A stretch of 64,000 bases of DNA from Bacillus pumilus (GTDB taxonomy: Bacteria; Bacillota; Bacilli; Bacillales; Bacillaceae), in the NCBI RefSeq assembly GCF_900186955.1, contig NZ_LT906438.1, positions 1,178,001 through 1,242,000 of the forward strand, given 5' to 3'. Below, one piece after another: positions 1 through 8,425 of the stretch. The position numbers and the translations under genes are program-made. Numbering within the stretch: the first letter of the stretch is position 1; every line of letters starts with the position of its first letter. Under the pieces are notes generated by a model that was not told the origin of the DNA, did not search any database, and was given only the letters and a program-made list of their open reading frames with translations.

Positions 1-1
1 T

Positions 2-547
2 ACAGCGGAAGAGGCAGTTCGTATTGCTCGATTAGCGAAGGCTTCTGGACTGTGTGACATGATCAAGGTAGAAGTCATTGGCTGCTCAAGGTCTCTTCTG
101 CCAGATCCAGTCGAAACGTTAAAAGCATCCGAAATGCTACTCGAAGAAGGATTTATCGTGCTGCCATATACATCTGATGATGTGGTACTGGCAAGAAAAT
201 TAGAAGAGCTTGGTGTCCATGCCATCATGCCAGGTGCTTCGCCGATTGGTTCAGGGCAAGGCTTACTAAACCCTCTGAATCTCTCATTTATTATCGAGCA
301 GGCAAAGGTACCGGTGATTATTGATGCTGGTGTAGGCTCTCCAAAGGATGCGGCTTATGCGATGGAGCTAGGGGCTGACGCTGTATTACTGAACACCGCT
401 GTGTCAGGTGCAAAGGACCCTGTGAAAATGGCAAAAGCCATGAAGCTGGCGATTGAATCAGGAAGGCTAGGCTTCGAGGCGGGACGTATTCCTTTGAAAA
501 ACTACGGGACAGCAAGCAGTCCGCAGGAAGGAATGCTGGCATTTTGA
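2..547 (+). CDS. thiG: Thiazole synthase ThiG (3' part, start outside window)
   Basis: The reading frame is open from the window edge, so only the last 181 residues are present; the family is about 256 residues long. ThiG condenses 1-deoxy-xylulose-5-phosphate, dehydroglycine and the ThiS thiocarboxylate into the thiamine thiazole. The lysine in DMIKVE lies where the catalytic Schiff-base lysine of the family (about residue 96) is expected. The phosphate-binding loops of the TIM barrel are visible as [10 protein letters not shown] and [12 protein letters not shown]. The stop overlaps the thiF start in TTGA, which indicates translational coupling in a thi operon whose upstream part is off-window. 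Confidence 0.97.
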   Translation, partial: TAEEAVRIARLAKASGLCDMIKVEVIGCSRSLLPDPVETLKASEMLLEEGFIVLPYTSDDVVLARKLEELGVHAIMPGASPIGSGQGLLNPLNLSFIIEQAKVPVIIDAGVGSPKDAAYAMELGADAVLLNTAVSGAKDPVKMAKAMKLAIESGRLGFEAGRIPLKNYGTASSPQEGMLAF

Positions 548-1557
548 GCACACGTTATTCACGCCAAGAGCTCTTTCAGCCAATTGGCACAGAGGGACAA
601 AAGCGGTTAAATGACTCAAAGGCCGTCATTATTGGCGCAGGAGCGCTTGGAACAGCTAGTGCGGAAATGCTCGTTCGTGCTGGCGTTGGATCTGTCACCA
701 TTTTGGATCGAGATTATATTGAATGGAGTAACCTTCAGCGTCAGCTGCTTTACACAGAGCAAGATGTGCAGGATCGGCTGCCAAAGGCCGTGGCGGCTGA
801 AAATAGACTCAAACAGATAAATAGTGACGTGCAGGTCAAAGGAATCGTCGTCGATGTGACCGCTGAACAGATTGATGAACTAGTCAGCGGCGCTTCAATT
901 ATTGTCGATGCAGCGGATAATTTTGAGGTGAGAATGATCGCTAATGATGCTGCTGTCAAACATCAAATTCCATTCCTTTATGGAGCTTGCGTTGCCAGCT
1001 ATGGTATTCAATTTACTGTCATTCCTGGGGAAACACCGTGTTTACACTGCCTGCTTGAACATTTACCCGCACAAGGCATGACATGTGATACAGCCGGTAT
1101 CATTAGTCCAGTTGTGCAGCAGGTCGCATCATATCAAGTGGCAGATGCCCTGAAGTGTTTAACAGGTCATCAAGTGACGCCAATTTTAAGATCCTTTGAT
1201 TTATGGACCAATGAGCGGTCTGACATCCGATCAACCAGCTCTTTAAAGAAGAAGCAATGTCCAAGCTGCGGACTGAAGACATATCCTTTTCTCTCCTATG
1301 ACAAGAGAGCGAAAGCAGATGTACTATGCGGCCGCAATACGGTCCAAATCCGCAGTGCAGCCGAAACCCCGCCGCCATTAAACGAAGTGGCTCTTCGGTT
1401 AAAGAAAGCAGGGATGGATGTCCTTGAAAATCCGTATTTGCTTTCCTGTCAAAAGGATGAATATAAGCTTGTCTTATTTAAAGACGGCAGAGCTCTTGTC
1501 CATGGCACAAATGATATGGCAAAAGCAAGAACCATTTATCATCAATGGATTGGCTAA
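544..1557 (+). CDS. thiF: Sulfur carrier protein adenylyltransferase ThiF
   Basis: 337-residue E1-like enzyme that adenylates the C-terminus of ThiS before sulfur transfer in thiazole synthesis. The N-terminal Rossmann loop reads [15 protein letters not shown] (about residues 29-43). Two CxxC pairs, CLHC and CPSC, fit the structural zinc site of the MoeB/ThiF family. The last 80 residues form an extra, less conserved tail. The start is TTG, overlapping the thiG stop by four bases. thiD follows 16 bp after the stop, so thiG-thiF-thiD form one operon. Confidence 0.95.
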   Translation: MSTRYSRQELFQPIGTEGQKRLNDSKAVIIGAGALGTASAEMLVRAGVGSVTILDRDYIEWSNLQRQLLYTEQDVQDRLPKAVAAENRLKQINSDVQVKGIVVDVTAEQIDELVSGASIIVDAADNFEVRMIANDAAVKHQIPFLYGACVASYGIQFTVIPGETPCLHCLLEHLPAQGMTCDTAGIISPVVQQVASYQVADALKCLTGHQVTPILRSFDLWTNERSDIRSTSSLKKKQCPSCGLKTYPFLSYDKRAKADVLCGRNTVQIRSAAETPPPLNEVALRLKKAGMDVLENPYLLSCQKDEYKLVLFKDGRALVHGTNDMAKARTIYHQWIG

Positions 1558-1573
1558 TGAGAGGTGTGATGAA

Positions 1574-2380
1574 ATGACGATCAAAAAAGCATTCACAATT
1601 GCAGGTTCTGATTCTGGCGGCGGAGCAGGCATTCAAGCTGATTTAAAAACCTTTCAGGAGCTCGGTGTGTTCGGAATGTCTGCGATCACAGCGATTACAG
1701 CACAAAACACACTAGGTGTTCACGGAGTATATCCGCTTTCAAACGAGGCGTTAGAAAGTCAAATTGATGCAGTGGCAGAGGATTTACTGCCAGATGCCGT
1801 CAAAACAGGAATGCTGTGGAGCGCAGACATGATCAGGATAGTTGCTGATAAAACGGTTCAATATGACATGAAGCTCATTGTCGATCCAGTGATGATCGCA
1901 AAAGGAGGCGCTTCTTTATTAAATGAAGATGCGGTCTCAGCGTTGAAAACACACTTGCTGCCTGTCAGCTATGCCGTAACGCCGAATCTCCCTGAAGCAG
2001 AAGTACTGACAGGCATGCATATTCAGACAAAAGAGGATCGCTATCTAGCAGCGGAGCGTTTATATGAGCTTGGTACGAAACATGTCGTGATCAAAGGCGG
2101 TCACGGTCCATCTGGCGGGAAGATTACAGACCTATTGTATGATGGAAAAGGCTTTATAGAAGTCACAAACGAACACATTGATACCCCGCATACACATGGC
2201 ACAGGCTGCACGTTTGCAGCGGCATTAACAGCTGAAATTGCGAAAGGATCCTCCATGAGGGAGGCTTTTGACACAGCAGAAATCTTTGTCCATGAAGCCA
2301 TCAAGTTCCCTTTGAATATTGGGGCTGGACACGGACCTACCAACCATTTTGCTTATCAGCAAAACCGGCTCAAACGATGA
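1574..2380 (+). CDS. thiD: Hydroxymethylpyrimidine (phosphate) kinase ThiD
   Basis: 268-residue ribokinase-fold enzyme that phosphorylates HMP and HMP-P for thiamine synthesis. The N-terminus (FTIAGSDSGGGAGIQADLKTF) and the C-terminal anion-hole motif (HTHGTGCTFAAA, with the catalytic cysteine-containing GTGC) are typical. The ATG at 1574 has a GAGGTG ribosome-binding site at the right distance; the frame stays open upstream into thiF, but that extension is not coding. Last gene of the thi operon, closed by a terminator at 2389. Confidence 0.95.
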   Translation: MTIKKAFTIAGSDSGGGAGIQADLKTFQELGVFGMSAITAITAQNTLGVHGVYPLSNEALESQIDAVAEDLLPDAVKTGMLWSADMIRIVADKTVQYDMKLIVDPVMIAKGGASLLNEDAVSALKTHLLPVSYAVTPNLPEAEVLTGMHIQTKEDRYLAAERLYELGTKHVVIKGGHGPSGGKITDLLYDGKGFIEVTNEHIDTPHTHGTGCTFAAALTAEIAKGSSMREAFDTAEIFVHEAIKFPLNIGAGHGPTNHFAYQQNRLKR

Positions 2381-2388
2381 GAGAATCG

Positions 2389-2418
2389 AACCGTCTTCAT
2401 TTGCGAGGACGGTTTTTT
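2389..2418 (+). terminator. Rho-independent terminator of the thi operon
   Basis: Inverted repeat AACCGTC...GACGGTT followed by a T run, just downstream of the thiD stop. Confidence 0.85.
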
Positions 2419-2448
2419 GATGAAAAAGAAACTTTCTTTCTGCGGAAA

Positions 2449-2476
2449 TTGTCATTCTCTCATGATCTGTGATAAT
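2449..2476 (+). promoter_or_regulatory. Probable sigma-A promoter of fabI
   Basis: TTGTCA, 16-bp spacer, then GATAAT preceded by a TGT extended -10 element. It places the transcription start inside the FapR-like palindrome that follows. Confidence 0.6.
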
Positions 2477-2477
2477 A

Positions 2478-2495
2478 TTATGATCAGGTACTAAT
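2478..2495. promoter_or_regulatory. FapR-like operator of fabI
   Basis: The reverse strand reads ATTAGTACCTGATCATAA. This matches the known FapR palindrome (TTAGTACCTGATACTAA type) well in one half and partly in the other. It overlaps the predicted transcription start of fabI. In B. subtilis fabI belongs to the FapR regulon, which is relieved by malonyl-CoA, so control by lipid precursor supply is expected here. Confidence 0.65.
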
Positions 2496-2530
2496 ACTAT
2501 GTCTTGAAAAAATAGGAGGCTTTATTACAT

Positions 2531-3307
2531 ATGAACTTTTCTTTAGAAGGCCGTAATATCGTGGTAATGGGTGTTGCCAATAAACGAAGCATCGCTTGGG
2601 GAATTGCCCGCTCACTTCACGAAGCTGGAGCTCGTTTGATTTTTACTTATGTTGGAGATCGTCTTGCTGAATCTGTAAAAGAACTTGCAAGCACACTTGA
2701 GCGCGATGATTCAATCATTCTTCCATGTGACGTGACAAGTGACGAAGAAATCGAAAAATGTTTCGCTACAATTAAAGAAAAAGTACAAGTCATTCATGGC
2801 GTTGCGCATGCGATTGCATTTGCAAACAAGGAAGAGCTTGTCGGTGAATACTTAAACACGAACCGTGAAGGTTTCCTTTTGGCGCACAACATTAGTGCAT
2901 ACTCTTTAACAGCTGTAGCAAAAGCAGCACGTCCATTGATGACAGAAGGTGGAAGCATTGTCACGCTTACATACCTAGGCGGAGAGCGTGTGGTTTCTAA
3001 CTACAACGTAATGGGTGTAGCAAAAGCAGCACTTGAAGCAAGTGTGAAATACTTAGCAGCTGATTTAGGCGCAGAAGGTATCCGTGTGAATAGTATTTCT
3101 GCTGGTCCAATTCGTACGCTGTCTGCAAAAGGCATCAGTGGTTTTAATACCATTCTGAAGGATATTGAAGAGCGTGCACCGCTTCGCCGTACAACGACTC
3201 CTGAAGAAGTTGGCGATACAGCTCTATTCTTATTCAGTGATCTATCACGCGGCATGACAGGTGAGAATCTGCATGTTGATTCTGGCTTCCATATCATTGC
3301 TCGCTAA
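2531..3307 (+). CDS. fabI: Enoyl-ACP reductase FabI
   Basis: 258-residue short-chain dehydrogenase-fold enzyme that carries out the last, NADH-dependent reduction of each fatty-acid elongation round; it is the triclosan target. It starts MNFSLEGRNIVVMGVANKRS with the FabI nucleotide-binding motif GVANKRSIAWGIA. The catalytic tyrosine and lysine lie in YNVMGVAKAALE. The length equals the B. subtilis enzyme. A strong GGAGG precedes the ATG. It is monocistronic between two terminators and has a FapR-like operator. Confidence 0.97.
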   Translation: MNFSLEGRNIVVMGVANKRSIAWGIARSLHEAGARLIFTYVGDRLAESVKELASTLERDDSIILPCDVTSDEEIEKCFATIKEKVQVIHGVAHAIAFANKEELVGEYLNTNREGFLLAHNISAYSLTAVAKAARPLMTEGGSIVTLTYLGGERVVSNYNVMGVAKAALEASVKYLAADLGAEGIRVNSISAGPIRTLSAKGISGFNTILKDIEERAPLRRTTTPEEVGDTALFLFSDLSRGMTGENLHVDSGFHIIAR

Positions 3308-3322
3308 CCAATTAAATGATTT

Positions 3323-3357
3323 GCAGCATACCGAATAAGGGTATGCTGTTTTTTTAT
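3323..3357 (+). terminator. Terminator of fabI
   Basis: GCAGCATACC...GGGTATGCTG stem with a long T run. Confidence 0.9.
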
Positions 3358-3421
3358 TTTTCTTCTGATTTGAGGCGTCCGCTCATATATATAAGGAATG
3401 AATCATTCGGGAGGGATTAGT

Positions 3422-4072
3422 ATGTCAAATAAAGGTGATGAGAACCAGAAGCCACTTATGTATATTGTTCAGCCGAGCTATGATGAATCAATGCCGGCCA
3501 TGCAAAATATTGTGAGAAAGCGAAAGAAATCAGAAAAACCACAAGAAAGTCCTAAGAGTGAAAAAGATGTGATCGAAGAAAGTATACACGAGGAACCCGT
3601 GGCTCAAGAAATCGAGAAGAAAAAAGAAGCCGAGCCGCCTGCGCGTCAGCAAGAGCAAAACATGATGAGAGAAGCAGAGCTTACCCAAGAAGAAGACATC
3701 ACAAAAGAACCAGAGCTTACTCAAAAAAAAGACATCACAAAAGAACCAGAGCTTATACAAGAACGAAAACCTCAGCGAGAAGAGGAGAAGCCGCCAGAAG
3801 GCGTTTTTCATGAAACAAAAGAAGAACCTAGAAGAAAACGAGTGAAAAAGCCTTTAAGTCAGATGAGCATTGACGAAAAAGTCGATTTTCTCACAAGCCT
3901 GCCTCATAATATGCCAAGAGCCCTTTGCCTAATTGAAGCTGATGGTAAAACATATAGAGGGATTATCATGGATCGAAAAGAAGATACAGTGGTCATTCGA
4001 ACAGCGGGCGGGGGAAATCCAGTTGAATTAGCAATAGATGAAATTTCCTCGATTCATCCGCTTGGCTTTTAA
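3422..4072 (+). CDS. cotO: Spore coat protein CotO
   Basis: 216 residues. CotO (YjbX) is a coat morphogenetic protein that B. subtilis needs for the late coat layers. The N-terminus ends in a basic patch (VRKRKKSEKPQ). The centre is very rich in E, K, P and Q and contains short internal repeats (LTQEEDITKEPE, LTQKKDITKEPE). The last 70 residues form the conserved domain (LSQMSIDEKVDFLTSLPHNMPRALC). The ATG at 3422 follows GGGAGG; an in-frame ATG eight codons earlier lacks a site. It sits between fabI and the convergent cotZ, as in B. subtilis. Confidence 0.9.
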   Translation: MSNKGDENQKPLMYIVQPSYDESMPAMQNIVRKRKKSEKPQESPKSEKDVIEESIHEEPVAQEIEKKKEAEPPARQQEQNMMREAELTQEEDITKEPELTQKKDITKEPELIQERKPQREEEKPPEGVFHETKEEPRRKRVKKPLSQMSIDEKVDFLTSLPHNMPRALCLIEADGKTYRGIIMDRKEDTVVIRTAGGGNPVELAIDEISSIHPLGF

Positions 4073-4077
4073 CGAAT

Positions 4078-4107
4078 AAAAAAAGTCCCATAGAGGGACT
4101 TTTTTTG
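4078..4107. terminator. Bidirectional terminator between cotO and cotZ
   Basis: AAAGTCCC...GGGACTTTTTTT stem with A and T runs on both sides, so it can serve both convergent genes. Confidence 0.88.
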
Positions 4108-4551
4108 TTAGCAGTTACGGTTGATGAGTCGTGGATTTAAGCACTCGATTGCGCAGAAGCAGTCAAGATCTACTTCAATGCAATACTTCGATTTTTCTAA
4201 TCGGAACACATCACATACGGAATCTTTATCTGTAAAATCTAAAATATGACGGTCTTTGTCAAATGCGATAAGCAAGCTGAGTGTTGCGCAGTGATCACAG
4301 ATATGTTCGACTCTGAAAAATGCAGTGCTGAAGCAAGGGCCTGCATCTACTTCTCCGACGTTTCCGAATGCGACGAATGGTTTTGATTTGGATGTAAAGA
4401 GAACAAACGGGACAGTGTCACCTAATGAATGAGATGAAGAAAGGAGATTACTGTAACAGCTAGTCGGGCATTCTTCTTCGACGGCATTTTGTAAGTCGTT
4501 AATGTTTTCAACAGCCTCTGCTACACAGCTCCATGAATGTTTGCGGCTCAT
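4108..4551 (-). CDS. cotZ: Spore coat (crust) protein CotZ
   Basis: 147 residues, cysteine-rich, starting MSRKHSWSCVAEAVENI. CotZ with CotY builds the cross-linked insoluble fraction and crust of the coat. It shares with CotY the blocks [15 protein letters not shown] and CIEVDLDCFCAIECLNPRL. The start at 4551 follows AGGAGGG, and a longer frame upstream is not supported. It lies nearest cotO in a minus-strand run cotV, cotW, cotX, cotY, cotZ. A 202-bp spacer separates it from cotY, so it may have its own promoter. Confidence 0.92.
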   Translation of the reverse strand: MSRKHSWSCVAEAVENINDLQNAVEEECPTSCYSNLLSSSHSLGDTVPFVLFTSKSKPFVAFGNVGEVDAGPCFSTAFFRVEHICDHCATLSLLIAFDKDRHILDFTDKDSVCDVFRLEKSKYCIEVDLDCFCAIECLNPRLINRNC

Positions 4552-4753
4552 ATTCAACCCTCCTATACTAGGAATTTTGTTTGAGTGTTTGAGCACTGTC
4601 ATCATCTACAAGCTATCTTTGCCGGCTGATACTTCTACTTTCAATCAATGCGGCAGCGGCAGCTCTTATGCTGACTGCTCCGCATGATTGACTGTCATTC
4701 GTAAGGAAGGGGATGCTTTGACTCATGACAAGTTAGATCAACGGCCGGTTGAT

Positions 4754-5245
4754 TTAGCCGTGGTGATGATGCTTTTTATCTTTCGATGGCATGACTCTGT
4801 CGACAAGCTCTGGGTTTAAGCATTGGATTGCGCAGAAGCAGTTTAGATCAACCTCAATACAAAAGTCCGTTTTCTCTAAACCAAAGAAGTCAGGGTCACA
4901 AGGGTGACACACGCTTAGCGTATGTCCGTGTACATCAACAGGTCTTAATACAGATAACGTAGCACAGCAGTCGTGTAATTTTTCAACCCGGAAGAAAATG
5001 GATTCGAAGCATTGGCAATCGTCAACAAATCCTCCAATGTTTCCGAAAGTAGAGAACAATCCGCCCTTTTTATCGAAAAGTAAAAACGGAATCGTATCTT
5101 TTCCAGAAACGGTTGGGCTTAATAAATTACTGTAGCAGCTCGTAGGACATTTATCTTCTACGGCTTCCTGCTCTGCTAAAATCTTATCAACCGCATCGCA
5201 TACACAGTTTTCATCATGTCGGCCATGGTGTTTTCCGCAGCTCAT
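4754..5245 (-). CDS. cotY: Spore coat (crust) protein CotY
   Basis: 163 residues, very close to B. subtilis CotY in length, starting [19 protein letters not shown] and ending in a histidine-rich tail (KDKKHHHHG). About fifteen cysteines are spread over the protein, consistent with disulfide cross-linking and self-assembly in the spore crust. Paralogue of the neighbouring CotZ (shared [12 protein letters not shown] block). The ATG at 5245 has AAAGGAG upstream; the seven-codon extension in front of it is not needed. Confidence 0.93.
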   Translation of the reverse strand: MSCGKHHGRHDENCVCDAVDKILAEQEAVEDKCPTSCYSNLLSPTVSGKDTIPFLLFDKKGGLFSTFGNIGGFVDDCQCFESIFFRVEKLHDCCATLSVLRPVDVHGHTLSVCHPCDPDFFGLEKTDFCIEVDLNCFCAIQCLNPELVDRVMPSKDKKHHHHG

Positions 5246-5358
5246 GGATTTCAGCTCCTTTAACAAGGTATTTGACTTTAGTCCTTAACAACATATGTAT
5301 GCGCCCTCTAGTTGGTGTGGGTAAATGACCATTTATATTTGTTGTATTTTTATAAAAG

Positions 5359-5388
5359 GAAAAGCAGAGCTTTTCGCTCTGCTTTTGG
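5359..5388 (-). terminator. Terminator of cotX
   Basis: Perfect stem AAAGCAGAGC/GCTCTGCTTT immediately after the cotX stop. It separates cotVWX from cotYZ. Confidence 0.8.
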
Positions 5389-5391
5389 ACA

Positions 5392-5874
5392 TTAGAGGAT
5401 ACCGATTGCAACGATTAGCGCAGCTAAAATTTGTACAAGCGCTTGAACTGAAACTGCTACATCTGCATCGACTGTTGTAACACTTACATCTCGAGAATTT
5501 TCAATGACAAGTTTTTGACGGTTTGCTTGTTTAGATGACGTTAACTGTACTAGATCTTGTGCGATTTCATCAGCTAAGTCATTGTCAGCAATCGAAATGT
5601 TAATAATTGCAACTAAGGCCAGCTGTATCGCTACTTGAATAGAAACTGCGATTTGAGCATCAACTGTAGAAACATTGATATCGCAAGAATCCCTAATAAT
5701 GATGACTTCTTCTGAAATTTGCTTATTTTGCGAAAATTGCTCCGCTATTTGTAAAACGTTTTCGTCATCATCACAATGGTCATGACATACAGGCTTTCTA
5801 TCGAAGTGATGGTGGTGTTCTTGATGTGTACAGTTGCGATCAAGTGCTACCCATGAATAAGGTTTTGATTCCAT
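5392..5874 (-). CDS. cotX: Spore coat protein CotX
   Basis: 160 residues (B. subtilis CotX is about 172). It starts MESKPYSWVALDRNC, as CotX does, followed by a histidine- and aspartate-rich segment. Two tandem copies of the CotX/CotV domain follow (IIIRDSCDINVSTVDAQIA and LVIENSRDVSVTTVDADVA). CotX is a crust protein assembled with CotV, CotW, CotY and CotZ. GAGGAGG lies seven bases before the ATG. Confidence 0.92.
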   Translation of the reverse strand: MESKPYSWVALDRNCTHQEHHHHFDRKPVCHDHCDDDENVLQIAEQFSQNKQISEEVIIIRDSCDINVSTVDAQIAVSIQVAIQLALVAIINISIADNDLADEIAQDLVQLTSSKQANRQKLVIENSRDVSVTTVDADVAVSVQALVQILAALIVAIGIL

Positions 5875-5974
5875 ATTCTCTTCCTCCTCTCGTTTACTTT
5901 ATTAAATGCGAAATATTGATTTTGGATTGAGGCAAATACCTTGATATAAGCACCCATTTTTATTCATTGTTGTT

Positions 5975-6304
5975 TTATTCAGTCTCCTTTCGCTGATGAA
6001 TACGATGTCTCAATGTGTTTGTTCTTTTTCCACGCCTAGTTTTTGAATCAGTTGCTTCTGGTTGTTGAGCAACTTGAGTTTCTTCTTGACGTTTTTTTTC
6101 TTTCTGTGATTCAACAAAATCATTTGCCTTCTTTTGAAGGTCTTCAACTAATTTTAAAATATTTCTTTTTTGTTCATCATCTAAAGGGCGTCTATTTTCT
6201 GCTGTAATGTTGTACTTATTTAAAACATCACTGACAAGCAGGCTGGTTAAAGGGTCTACATTTGTATCAATATTGTAATCTTGTTTTTTATTATTTTCAG
6301 ACAA
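5975..6304 (-). CDS. cotW: Spore coat protein CotW
   Basis: 109 residues, starting MSENNKKQDYNIDTNVDPLT. Highly charged and helical, with a basic tail (KTRRGKRTNTLRHRIHQRK). Position between cotV and cotX, length and the VDPLTSLLV/DEQKRNILKLVEDLQKKA pattern identify it as CotW, a crust component needed with CotX for insolubility. Predicted co-transcribed with cotV (43 bp upstream). Confidence 0.85.
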   Translation of the reverse strand: MSENNKKQDYNIDTNVDPLTSLLVSDVLNKYNITAENRRPLDDEQKRNILKLVEDLQKKANDFVESQKEKKRQEETQVAQQPEATDSKTRRGKRTNTLRHRIHQRKETE

Positions 6305-6347
6305 GCTATTTCACCTCTTTCATACATGATGTTAGAAAAAGAAAGGG

Positions 6348-6734
6348 TCAAAGAATGCCGGCTTCAACTAAGAGTACATTCAATGTTTGAGTGAGAATTT
6401 GGACGGAGTTCATAATGGATGCATCAGTTAATGTAATCGTGATGTTATGGCAATTGATGATTTGAATCACAGTTTTCTTTTGGACTGTCACTTGTTGTGT
6501 GGCTAAAATCTGATCTGTGATATCTGCAGCCAATTCATCGTCTGGTACAAGAAGCTGGATTAAAAGAGTAATGATTGTCGTTACGGTCGCTTGAAGGGAG
6601 AGTGCGGCTGTTACATCTGTTTTATGAATTGTGACATTTTCGGAATCTTTGATCTCAATGAAATCATCATAATTGCTGATTAATTCGTTTAACAGTTGTG
6701 TGTATAATAAATCAGCACTTTCTTCAATAGACAA
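6348..6734 (-). CDS. cotV: Spore coat protein CotV
   Basis: 128 residues when started at the TTG (MSIEESADLLY), exactly the length of B. subtilis CotV. AGGAG lies eight bases before this TTG, whereas the in-frame GTG three codons upstream sits inside the ribosome-binding site. It contains one and a half copies of the domain also found in CotX (DSENVTIHKTDVTAALSLQ and NCHNITITLTDASIM). First gene of cotVWX; crust protein. Confidence 0.88.
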   Translation of the reverse strand: MSIEESADLLYTQLLNELISNYDDFIEIKDSENVTIHKTDVTAALSLQATVTTIITLLIQLLVPDDELAADITDQILATQQVTVQKKTVIQIINCHNITITLTDASIMNSVQILTQTLNVLLVEAGIL

Positions 6735-6911
6735 TACTTTCACTCCTTTCTTATCTATACATTATTTAATGCAGCAGAGGCTCAAGGTGGAATCGGAAAG
6801 TGTGAAAAAGTACAACCCAATTTTATTTCTGCTCGATTCATCATGGCGGTCTTTCTTTTTGCATATATAAAGAAAGGACGCAAAAAAGAAGAAAGAAGGA
6901 GGTGGAGGCTC

Positions 6912-7262
6912 CTGAGCGGTGCTTTGTCATTTGTCGTGTTTGCCCTCGCATCCTTTAGACTGACGAGGCTCATTGTGTTTGATACCATTACTGCTCCTTT
7001 CCGCCGTTTATTTCATGAAGAACAAGAAGAGGTCAATGAACAAGGTGAAGTAGAGACATATATCATCATTAAAGGTAAAGGGCTGCGGTCTTGGGTAGGA
7101 GAGCTGTTAAGCTGTTATTGGTGTACTGGCATGTGGTGCACTGCTGCTTTACTTCTGATATACATATTATTTCCTGTCATTAGCATGTGGCTTAATTTAC
7201 TATTAGCGATTGCCGCAGCAGCAGGCATTATTGAAGCGATCGTCTCAAAGCTGGTGAAATAA
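6912..7262 (+). CDS. yjcA: YjcA-like membrane sporulation protein
   Basis: DUF1360-type integral membrane protein. It has a first hydrophobic segment (LSFVVFALASFRLTRLIV), a soluble loop, the motif LLSCYWCTGMWC and a second long hydrophobic C-terminal part. The start is uncertain. The frame is open from an ATG at 6843 with no ribosome-binding site, and the stretch 6843-6900 looks like promoter DNA. A perfect AGGAGGTGG stands nine bases before CTG 6912, and a TTG lies at 6924. The CTG is chosen on the ribosome-binding site. Position next to cotV matches yjcA, which is sporulation-controlled in B. subtilis. Confidence 0.75.
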   Translation: MSGALSFVVFALASFRLTRLIVFDTITAPFRRLFHEEQEEVNEQGEVETYIIIKGKGLRSWVGELLSCYWCTGMWCTAALLLIYILFPVISMWLNLLLAIAAAAGIIEAIVSKLVK

Positions 7263-7279
7263 ACAGGCATTCTGATCAG

Positions 7280-7306
7280 ACACGCTTTTAAAAAATGCAT
7301 ATACTA
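7280..7306 (+). promoter_or_regulatory. Sigma-K-like promoter
   Basis: AC, 16-bp spacer, then CATATACTA, which fits the AC-N16/17-CATAnnnTA mother-cell sigma-K pattern. It lies 28 bp before the ATG of the following 42-residue gene and suggests late sporulation expression. Confidence 0.5.
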
Positions 7307-7333
7307 TCATGGAATAGGAAAGGAAGGGTTGCG

Positions 7334-7462
7334 ATGAAACCAACTGAAACGCCGTCACATACGCTTCAAGGTTATCCAGCGCAGTCAAATCAACAATCTG
7401 TTTATACGAAGAAAATTAAAAAAGCAGGCTGCGGCTGTGGAAACAAAAAGAAACCTCAATAA
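7334..7462 (+). CDS. Small cysteine-tailed protein, probably sporulation-related
   Basis: 42 residues, not similar to anything I can name. It begins MKPTETPSHTLQGYPAQSN and ends in AGCGCGNKKKPQ, a CxC motif in a basic tail. AAAGGAAGGG precedes the ATG. A sigma-K-like promoter lies upstream and a strong terminator directly downstream, so it is a compact independent transcription unit among coat genes. Function unknown; a small coat or crust component is an inference from context only. Confidence 0.7.
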   Translation: MKPTETPSHTLQGYPAQSNQQSVYTKKIKKAGCGCGNKKKPQ

Positions 7463-7473
7463 AGGAAAAACAA

Positions 7474-7498
7474 AAGCCGGATTTATCCGGTTTTTTTG
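7474..7498 (+). terminator. Terminator of the 42-residue gene
   Basis: AGCCGGAT/ATCCGGTT stem followed by seven T. Confidence 0.85.
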
Positions 7499-7547
7499 TT
7501 GCCCTTTTTTTGAGTGATGCATATGTAAGAGAGAAGGGGTGACCAGA

Positions 7548-7769
7548 ATGGATGCATTCGAACAATTAATCGGTTCCTTGTTCACTAACCCCCATGATGG
7601 GAAAGAGCAAGCGCATGAAAAGGTTGAAATGGATCTAACGGATAAAGCGAAGGATCTTGAGGAGCATTTAAAAGCATTTGGCGTGAAAATGGATGCTTTT
7701 GCGAAAGAAACAGAAGCATTCATGATACGTCATGGAGAGGCAGATTACGTCTTTAAACAGCAGAAATAA
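7548..7769 (+). CDS. Small acidic helical protein of unknown function
   Basis: 73 residues starting MDAFEQLIGSLFTN; heptad-like hydrophobic spacing and many K, E and D residues (MDLTDKAKDLEEHLKAFGVKM). No signal peptide or cysteine. ATG 7548 is chosen over the GTG at 7539 because the purine-rich GAAGGGGTG site fits it better. It lies between small sporulation-type genes upstream of spoVIF, so sporulation expression is plausible but unproven. Confidence 0.7.
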   Translation: MDAFEQLIGSLFTNPHDGKEQAHEKVEMDLTDKAKDLEEHLKAFGVKMDAFAKETEAFMIRHGEADYVFKQQK

Positions 7770-7853
7770 AAATTCCGCACTTTTTTATGTGATCGTCCAA
7801 ACCATTTGTTGTATTTTTCATATTTTGTAAGGGAGAAGAGGAGGTGCTTATAT

Positions 7854-7991
7854 ATGAGTTGTTACGGTTACGGTGGCGGTTCTTGCGGCGGCTACGGCGG
7901 AGGTTATGGCGGCGGATATGGATCAACATTTGTTCTTGTCGTTGTGCTTTTCATCCTTCTAATCATCGTTGGTGCTTCTTTCTTTAACTAA
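7854..7991 (+). CDS. YjcZ-family small glycine-rich membrane protein
   Basis: 45 residues: an N-terminal Gly-Tyr-Cys segment ([19 protein letters not shown]) followed by one hydrophobic segment ([19 protein letters not shown]). This is the layout of the short 'YjcZ family sporulation protein' group, which is abundant in Bacillus spores. GAGGAGGTG lies ten bases before the ATG. The frame is open further upstream, but the ribosome-binding site fixes the start. Confidence 0.85.
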   Translation: MSCYGYGGGSCGGYGGGYGGGYGSTFVLVVVLFILLIIVGASFFN

Positions 7992-8129
7992 ACAGTAAGA
8001 AGGTGAGGGAAGCAATAGGGGAGCCTTTTGCTTTCCTTTCTCTTTGGGCAAACAAGGCTTTAGGATAGGCACATATCTCGCCTATTATCATATAGTAAGG
8101 TGATTACTCCACAAAGAGGAGGCAAATGA

Positions 8130-8387
8130 ATGGATAATAAATTCTTTAAAAGCGTTGAAAATAAAACGGGTGTGAATATGAACGATGTTTTTAAGCTTGC
8201 AGGTTCTTTGCAAAATGCCAACTTTAAAGATGAAGCAACGGTTCGAGGCGTCATTAAAAAAGTAGCGCAGCTTGCGAATAAACGTGTACCGAAAGAAATG
8301 GAAGACAAAATCGTTCAATCGATTACAAGTGGAAAAGAAAAGCTTGATTTCAATACCATCGCTAAAATGATGAACAACAAAAAATAA
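8130..8387 (+). CDS. spoVIF: Stage VI sporulation protein F
   Basis: 85 residues, MDNKFFKSVENKTGVNMNDV..., matching SpoVIF (YjcC) of B. subtilis. That protein is made in the mother cell and supports GerE-dependent late coat gene expression and spore resistance. Small, basic and soluble, with no catalytic motif. AGAGGAGG lies eight bases before the ATG. Followed by a strong terminator shared with the convergent yjcD. Confidence 0.9.
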   Translation: MDNKFFKSVENKTGVNMNDVFKLAGSLQNANFKDEATVRGVIKKVAQLANKRVPKEMEDKIVQSITSGKEKLDFNTIAKMMNNKK

Positions 8388-8425
8388 ACAACAGGCTCTC
8401 CGCTTAGAGGGGGGCCTGTTGTTTT
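8387..8425. terminator. Bidirectional terminator spoVIF/yjcD
   Basis: Ten-bp stem AACAACAGGC/GCCTGTTGTT with T run; the right arm lies in the last codons of yjcD. Confidence 0.85.

Noticed and set aside
1418..1573. N-terminal extension of ThiD into thiF
   Set aside because: The frame is open, but family start and ribosome-binding site place the start at 1574.
4502..4687. 61-codon plus-strand frame opposite cotZ
   Set aside because: Antisense to cotZ and its leader, no ribosome-binding site.
5214..5411. 65-codon minus-strand frame between cotX and cotY
   Set aside because: Covers the cotX terminator and overlaps the cotY start; not coding.
8008..8038. Terminator behind the YjcZ-type gene
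   Set aside because: GGAAGCAA/TTGCTTTCC is imperfect with a long loop and weak T run; not confident enough to list.
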